A stretch of 64,000 nucleotides of DNA, taken from an uncultured Actinomycetes bacterium. GTDB lineage: Bacteria > Actinomycetota > Acidimicrobiia > Acidimicrobiales > RAAP-2. The DNA lies in contig CAIKUQ010000050.1 of the NCBI GenBank assembly GCA_903830655.1, positions 1 through 64,000 on the forward strand. The letters are read 5' to 3'. The position numbers were made by a program, and so were the translations under genes. Under the pieces are notes generated by a model, which worked only from the letters and a program-made list of their open reading frames with translations, did no database searches and was not told where the DNA came from. Positions 58,719 to 64,000 of the stretch are shown here, one piece after another. Each line of letters begins with the position of its first letter. The stretch's first letter is position 1.

Positions 58719-59806
58719 ACCGCGGTGGCTCCCGAGGGAGTCATTCGAGCTAACGCGGTTGAAGTCAGATCGCTGATGAAACTCTGCGCCTTGGTCCAAT
58801 CCGCCACGAGAATGGCGAGGGTTGTTTCGAAGTGACCGTTGGTGATTTCAATCACCCCGAGGTAGAGGGGACTGTTAATACCGGGAACGGTAATCGGCGC
58901 ATAGCCACCTCGAGCCCAACCGGTCTTAGAAAAGACTGTGGGTTGCCAATCGGTACCTGCATTACCCGTGGGCACCGCGAGTGAGTCATATATGTTCATC
59001 GTGGCCAGGTTGCTCGTCGCAAAACATGAACCAAAGTTTTTGACCTGCATCGAGCGAGTATCTTTGCGGACCATCGCCGTTGTTCGGTAGTACTGCGAGG
59101 TGACTCCGACCTCGATTCCCCCAAAGGCGGTGGAACTAAAAATTGGTGCCGAGACTTGGTAATCCGGGCTTTGACCAGCTCCCCCGTACATACGGTCATG
59201 GGCATAGGAGATACCAAGACATGACTCGTACGAGGTGATGATTTGATCCCAGGCCGAACCCTTCTTGGGTTTAGTAATCGGCATCGCGGTCAGTACCTTA
59301 TTGGCCGCGGGAATTATGCCCGAGAGTACGCCACGCGCGGAAAGGACAAAATTCGGCCCCATATCTTTTTTCGTGAGTAAGACCGAGCGTGCGGCGCTGA
59401 GTTCAGCGGGAACTGGTTTTGCATGAGAGCCCAGAGCTATGCCACCCGCAAATGAGGCCAGCAAAACAACCGCGGCGACCACAATCGCTCCGAGTCGGCG
59501 AGACTGACGTTTGATAGAACCGCCGTGTTCAGTTACCGCAGCGCGCAATTCACCTATCGAGAGGGGCTCGTCATTTCGCCATACGTAGCGCACTCCATCA
59601 ATCGTCGCGAACAGGGCCGCCCTCTTGCCCATCTGGGTCAGTTGCAGTGCCGTGACCTGTAGCCACGGCGTCTGCCACGCAACGGCAGGTTCACCCGCTA
59701 GTTGGGTGAAGTTGTCATCGTCCAAGAGCAAGGTGACCGGTGCGGTTGGTCCATTGGGTACGAAACTCGGACTTACCTTCCAGCCACTACTCGAAAGTGA
59801 ACTCAC
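58715..59806 (-). CDS. Single-pass membrane protein of unknown function, coupled to hemB
   Basis: ~100 aa cytoplasmic region, TM 'LGAIVVAAVVLLASFAGGIALG', extracytoplasmic domain; GTGA overlap with hemB. Confidence 0.7.
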   Translation of the reverse strand: MSSLSSSGWKVSPSFVPNGPTAPVTLLLDDDNFTQLAGEPAVAWQTPWLQVTALQLTQMGKRAALFATIDGVRYVWRNDEPLSIGELRAAVTEHGGSIKRQSRRLGAIVVAAVVLLASFAGGIALGSHAKPVPAELSAARSVLLTKKDMGPNFVLSARGVLSGIIPAANKVLTAMPITKPKKGSAWDQIITSYESCLGISYAHDRMYGGAGQSPDYQVSAPIFSSTAFGGIEVGVTSQYYRTTAMVRKDTRSMQVKNFGSCFATSNLATMNIYDSLAVPTGNAGTDWQPTVFSKTGWARGGYAPITVPGINSPLYLGVIEITNGHFETTLAILVADWTKAQSFISDLTSTALARMTPSGATAV

Positions 59807-60783
59807 GCGTTCAATTCCTCGGCAATTTCGTTAGCGAAGTAAGTCAAAATGAAGTTGGCTCCCGCACGCTTGACCGCGGTTAATTGCTCGAGTGCAACAC
59901 GAGGAGCATCAATCCAGCCGCGCTCGCCCGCGGCTTTGATCATGGCGTATTCACCACTTACGTGATACGCACTCACGGGAACATCAACAGCGGCAGCGAT
60001 GTCACCAAGTACGTCGAGATAGCTCATAGCGGGCTTGACCATCACCATGTCCGCCCCCTGCTCAATGTCGCCCAGTGCTTCGCGCAACGCTTCGCGGCGA
60101 TTGCGATAATCCTGTTGGTATCCGAGGCGGTCCCCACCGTTTGCAATCTCTACTTGGACCGCTTCGCGGAAAGGTCCATAGAAGGCGCTGGCGTATTTTG
60201 CGGAGTAGGCGAGAATGGCGGTGTCATCAAAGCCCGCCCGGTCCAGGCCTTGACGAATTGCTAGTACCTGTCCGTCCATCATGCCGCTCGGGGCCACCAC
60301 ATCCGCACCCGCTTGTGCTTGAGCGATACCAATTTGTGCGTAGAGCTCAATGGTGGAGTCATTGTCCACGGTGCCCTGTGGGGTGAGAACGCCACAGTGT
60401 CCGTGGCTGGTGTACTCGTCGAGACAGAGGTCGGCCATCAACACCACTTCATGTCCGAAACGCGACTTGAGCTCGCGGAGCGCGACTTGGGTAATCCCGT
60501 TGGGATCCCACGCACCAGAACCCTCTTCGTCCTTGTTCACGGGAACACCAAAGAGCATGAAGGCCTTAACGCCATTTGAAAGGTGTTCGTCAACCTCGCG
60601 TAGGAGGCTTTCGACGGTGTGCTGAAATTGACCGGGCAGCGAGCTGATTGGGTGCGGGCTGGCCAGCCCTTCGGCGACGAAGAGTGGAGCGACTAGATCA
60701 GCGCTAGTGAGGACAGTCTCCGCCACGAGATTTCTGAAGGCGGGCGTTCGACGCAGTCGGCGAGGTCGTTCGAGAGGAAACAC
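59803..60783 (-). CDS. hemB: Porphobilinogen synthase
   Basis: 'RPRRLRRTPAFRNLVAET', 'DLCLDEYTSHGHCGVL', 'VKPAMSYLDVLGDI'. Confidence 0.96.
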   Translation of the reverse strand: MFPLERPRRLRRTPAFRNLVAETVLTSADLVAPLFVAEGLASPHPISSLPGQFQHTVESLLREVDEHLSNGVKAFMLFGVPVNKDEEGSGAWDPNGITQVALRELKSRFGHEVVLMADLCLDEYTSHGHCGVLTPQGTVDNDSTIELYAQIGIAQAQAGADVVAPSGMMDGQVLAIRQGLDRAGFDDTAILAYSAKYASAFYGPFREAVQVEIANGGDRLGYQQDYRNRREALREALGDIEQGADMVMVKPAMSYLDVLGDIAAAVDVPVSAYHVSGEYAMIKAAGERGWIDAPRVALEQLTAVKRAGANFILTYFANEIAEELNA

Positions 60784-60795
60784 CCGTACAGCCTA

Positions 60796-61470
60796 TTAGT
60801 TATTACTTTTTGCCATTTCGGCAAGTAATTCTCTAGTTTCTTCGCCCCACCCACTCTGCACCCTTGCGTGGGAGCTTCGCACGACAGCGGCGGTGGTTGC
60901 ACCACTCACCACCACCAAACTCTCCGAATTGATGTGGGTCTCGGCCACCAACCAGGCCGAGGGCGCCCCGATGAAGACAACATCAGCCGCTGCAATCTCT
61001 GCGATCTCTGCGGGCGAGAGAGTGCGGTGAACAGTTTGGTAACAAGGGACTTCGAGCAACTCAATCCCCCGTTGGGCTAAACCTTCGGAGAGTTCGAGGC
61101 GCGACTCCGATGCCCCGAGAAAGAGCACCGGTCCTTCCGCGATGGCCAACGCGAGTTCCTCGGCCCCGCTCTCGCCAACCCAGTGGCTGCGAATACCTAA
61201 CCGGTCCAGGGCCTCGGCGGTGGCCGCCCCCACGCTATAGAGAGGTACGCCCGGCCAGAGGGTCAACACCGCTGGAACATAACGTGCACTTCGCGCACTC
61301 GACAACGCTAGGGCGCCAAAATGTTGCTTAGTCGCGATTGCTTCGATAACTGATTGCACCTCGAAGAAATTCGTTTGCGATAGCGGCACTTCACTGATCA
61401 GAGCGTCACCCGGAACTAACGACCGCAGCGAATCGTTTAGTCCAGCTTCGCGAGTAAGAACAACTCGCAT
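60796..61470 (-). CDS. hemD: Uroporphyrinogen-III synthase
   Basis: 'RVVLTREAGLNDSL', 'TSANA'-equivalent 'ALSSARSARYV', 'VFIGAPSAWLV'; position after hemC. Confidence 0.82.
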   Translation of the reverse strand: MRVVLTREAGLNDSLRSLVPGDALISEVPLSQTNFFEVQSVIEAIATKQHFGALALSSARSARYVPAVLTLWPGVPLYSVGAATAEALDRLGIRSHWVGESGAEELALAIAEGPVLFLGASESRLELSEGLAQRGIELLEVPCYQTVHRTLSPAEIAEIAAADVVFIGAPSAWLVAETHINSESLVVVSGATTAAVVRSSHARVQSGWGEETRELLAEMAKSNN

Positions 61471-61474
61471 CAAT

Positions 61475-62371
61475 CTACTTTTGCCAACCCGCAAGGCTCG
61501 CGCCACCTTGGGTGTCACGTAAATTAATCGCCGTGTCGCGTCCCAGCGTTTCTGGGTTCGAACCCACCATCTCGGTGCGCAAGGTAGTTGCGCCTTCGGT
61601 GGAGAGCATCACCCCATTTATTTTCAAACCACCTTCGGCTACCTGCGCCCAGGCTCCGGCGGGAATCGTGCATCCCGCCCCCAGCTCACGCAAGAAGGCG
61701 CGTTCGGCCAGCAGTGTTTGATGGGCGCCGTGATCATCAATAGTTTCGAGTAACTCAATGGAGGCGAAGTCGTCGGCCCGAGTCTCTAGTGCCAAGGTGC
61801 CCTGTCCCACTTGAGGGGTAAACCAGGTTGGATCTAAGCGCTCGGAAATCTGTTCGGCGAAGCCCATGCGCACCATCGCGGCTGCTGCCGTGACAATGGC
61901 GTCAACACCATCTTGGCCCACCTGCGCGAGGCGACGGGCCATATTGCCTCGAAGTTCAACCACATTGAGATCGGGTCGATGAGCCAAGAGCAATGCGCGT
62001 CGGCGCGGCGAGCCCGTGGCTACGGTGGCCCCAGGTCCGAGCCCGGCGAGCGAACGACCAACTAAGACGTCAGCAGCATCCAGGCGCTCGGGAACACTGG
62101 CCAGTAGGAGTCCCTCCATTGTTTGACTGGGGAGGTCTTTCGCCGAGTGAATCGCTACGTCAGCTTCACCTCGGAGGACCGCATTTTGTACTTCCAGGGC
62201 GAAGACACCTTGGCCGCCCATTTGTGACAATGGAATTTCTCGGTGTTGGTCACCTTTGGTGTCAACCTCAACAAGTTCGCTCACCACTCCACGCGCGGAC
62301 AGTCGATCTTGAATCGAACGCGCTTGAATGAGTGCCAGTGGAGAACGCCTAGTAGCGAGACGTAGCGTCAT
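61475..62371 (-). CDS. hemC: Hydroxymethylbilane synthase
   Basis: 'LRLATRRSPLALIQARSIQDRL', 'AIHSAKDLPSQ', 'GSPRRRALLLAHRPDLNVVELRGN'. Confidence 0.96.
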   Translation of the reverse strand: MTLRLATRRSPLALIQARSIQDRLSARGVVSELVEVDTKGDQHREIPLSQMGGQGVFALEVQNAVLRGEADVAIHSAKDLPSQTMEGLLLASVPERLDAADVLVGRSLAGLGPGATVATGSPRRRALLLAHRPDLNVVELRGNMARRLAQVGQDGVDAIVTAAAAMVRMGFAEQISERLDPTWFTPQVGQGTLALETRADDFASIELLETIDDHGAHQTLLAERAFLRELGAGCTIPAGAWAQVAEGGLKINGVMLSTEGATTLRTEMVGSNPETLGRDTAINLRDTQGGASLAGWQK

Positions 62372-63084
62372 GACTTTTCAAAGTTACGTTGAATATTTCG
62401 GCGTGCCGAATTCGCGGTGATGCCGAGCGAGTGCAGCACGCCCCCGCCAAGGGGTCCCGTCCCGTTGTTGACGTGATACATCAAGATCTGAAGTTCAATC
62501 GAGAAGTCCACGTAGTGAACGGCGCAACCCGGCGGCAGGGCAATGACCTGCGGGGCGAAGTTCAAGAAGGCGCGAATGCCCTGCTCGACCAGTCGGTCGG
62601 CGACCGCTTGGGCCTCGGCTGGCGGGACACAAAGAACTGCCACCGTGGCCGAGACGATTGGACTCGCGAGATCTTGTACCAAGAGGCCCGCTACTTCGGT
62701 CCCAATGACCGAGGGGTCCTTGTCGTAGACCCCGACGAGGTTGGCCCCTCGAGTGAGGAAATTACTGGAGTTAACGAGGGCACGCCCAAGATTCCCAATT
62801 CCCACCACCACGACCCCATATTCACGATCGTGTCCGAGAGCATCGGCAATGCGTTCGCGCAGAGTGGAAACGTCATAGCCTGAGCCCCGCAAGCCAAATG
62901 AGCCCAACGCCGCCAGGTCGCGCCGAACAGTCGTGGGGGTAACTCCTGCGAGTTCACCAAGTTGTGACGAGTCAATAGCGACCCGACCTCGACTCTCCCA
63001 ACTCTCAGCGATGCGCTGATAGACGGGCAGACGCGAAATCGTAGGTTCAGAGAGCTGCCGTTTATTCGGGCGGGGGTTTGCCAT
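62368..63084 (-). CDS. rex: Redox-sensing transcriptional repressor Rex
   Basis: 'VAIDSSQLGELAGVTPTTVRRDLAALGSFGLRGSGYDVSTL', 'VVVGIGNLGRALVN'. Confidence 0.95.
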   Translation of the reverse strand: MANPRPNKRQLSEPTISRLPVYQRIAESWESRGRVAIDSSQLGELAGVTPTTVRRDLAALGSFGLRGSGYDVSTLRERIADALGHDREYGVVVVGIGNLGRALVNSSNFLTRGANLVGVYDKDPSVIGTEVAGLLVQDLASPIVSATVAVLCVPPAEAQAVADRLVEQGIRAFLNFAPQVIALPPGCAVHYVDFSIELQILMYHVNNGTGPLGGGVLHSLGITANSARRNIQRNFEKS

Positions 63085-63097
63085 TGACCGAAGTTAC

Positions 63098-63904
63098 CTA
63101 GCGACCTAGCTGGCGACTGCGTTCGGCCGCCGCGGCTACCGCTTCGAGAAAGGCGGCGCGCACGGCGCGCTGTTCCAACATGCGCAAACCCGCTGCCGTA
63201 ACACCACCGGGTGAGGTTACGTTGAAACGAAGCTGTTCGGGTGACTCGCCACTCTGCTTGAGCAGTTGACCGGCACCGGCGAAGGTGTCAACAACGAGTG
63301 TGGTCGAGAGATCGCGAGTAAGTCCTTGGTGGACACCCGCTTCAATCAAGGATTCAACGATCATGTACAAGTAGGCGGGCATGGCCCCCGAAAGTGCTCC
63401 CACGGTGTCTTGGTAACGCTCGGGGACGCGAACGACTGTACCTACCGCGCCCAAGATGGATTCGGCCCACTCGAGGTCGGCACCAACACAATGTTCACCG
63501 CCACTGATGGCGCTGACCCCTTCACCAACCAAGACAGGGGTATTGGGCATCGAACGAACGACCGGTATTGAGTTCTTAAAGGTGGCTTCGAGCCGTTGCG
63601 TCGAAAGTCCCGCCACCACCGAAAGCAGGCGACTGACCCCGACGCCAGAAAGTGTGCGCGCGACCGCTTCGGCACTATCGGGCTTGACGCACAAGACGGC
63701 GCCCGTCTTCTCATCGAGATCGCCTTTGGTGACCTGTTCGAGGATCGCTAGTGCGGGAAAACGTGTGGCGAGCTCATCGCGTGTTGCGGCGTTAGATTCA
63801 ACAACGGCGAGTTCACTAGGGGCGCACCAGTTAGCTTGGAGCAGGCCCGCCACCAGGGCCGAGCCCATACGGCCACCGCCTACGACTAAAAGTTTGTACG
63901 CCAC
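63098..63904 (-). CDS. proC: Pyrroline-5-carboxylate reductase
   Basis: 'LLVVGGGRMGSALVAGLL', 'RSMPNTPVLVGEGVSAIS', 'FAGAGQLLKQSGESPEQLRFNVTSPGGVTAAGL'. Confidence 0.95.
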   Translation of the reverse strand: MAYKLLVVGGGRMGSALVAGLLQANWCAPSELAVVESNAATRDELATRFPALAILEQVTKGDLDEKTGAVLCVKPDSAEAVARTLSGVGVSRLLSVVAGLSTQRLEATFKNSIPVVRSMPNTPVLVGEGVSAISGGEHCVGADLEWAESILGAVGTVVRVPERYQDTVGALSGAMPAYLYMIVESLIEAGVHQGLTRDLSTTLVVDTFAGAGQLLKQSGESPEQLRFNVTSPGGVTAAGLRMLEQRAVRAAFLEAVAAAAERSRQLGR

Positions 63905-63934
63905 GCATCAACGTTACAAGACTGCGAACTACCC

Positions 63935-64000
63935 CTAACAGCGGATAAGTCCGGTCTCTTCAAAGCGGTGAACGAGATTATCGACACTTTGAGCGGCGGC
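63935..64000 (-). CDS. C-terminal end of an unidentified CDS truncated by the window edge (...AAQSVDNLVHRFEETGLIRC*)
   Basis: Open minus-strand frame entering from the right edge, stop TAG at 63935-63937; position in the minus-strand run. Confidence 0.5.
   Translation of the reverse strand, partial: AAAQSVDNLVHRFEETGLIRC

Noticed and set aside
58711-58722. CGGTTTAAACCG 12-bp palindrome as an operator
   Set aside because: It lies on the overlapping stop codons of two convergent genes, so its symmetry is largely explained by TTAA stop-stop sharing.

Overview
This 64 kb window is actinobacterial chromosome; gene content and synteny suggest an Acidimicrobiia-like, fairly streamlined lineage (inference). 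It is densely coding, with ATGA/GTGA/TAATG start-stop overlaps inside operons and 4-bp stop-stop overlaps between convergent genes. Main blocks: (1) a surface module with a Thr-rich TTTTTRPV repeat protein cut by the window edge, a beta-propeller lipoprotein/secreted protein, two polytopic membrane proteins and a beta-lactamase-fold serine hydrolase; (2) pstS, an initiator tRNA-fMet, a Tat-type arylsulfotransferase-like protein and an NHL-propeller protein; (3) a UPF0182 / coiled-coil plus Mu-F-like protein / PDZ-Lon protease / MreB-like / zincin_2-like neighbourhood; (4) histidine utilisation genes (hutG-hutH-hutU-hutI plus a glutamate formimidoyltransferase) with a whiB gene; (5) ctaE-qcrC-qcrA-qcrB; (6) helD and hemE-hemH-hemY; (7) an MprF-like protein with an N-terminal degenerate phosphoesterase-like domain; (8) a complete 14-gene nuoA-N operon ending in a coupled ATP-grasp gene; (9) a geranylgeranyl-reductase-like gene and an FTR1 permease; (10) proC-rex-hemC-hemD-hemB. 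I found no CRISPR array, IS element, prophage or recognisable defence island. The strongest leads are the coiled-coil protein ending in a phage Mu-F/SPP1-gp7-like cysteine/histidine motif, a zincin_2 family protein that has lost HExxH, the pseudo-phosphoesterase/MprF fusion, and a perfect 22-bp palindrome in the whiB promoter.
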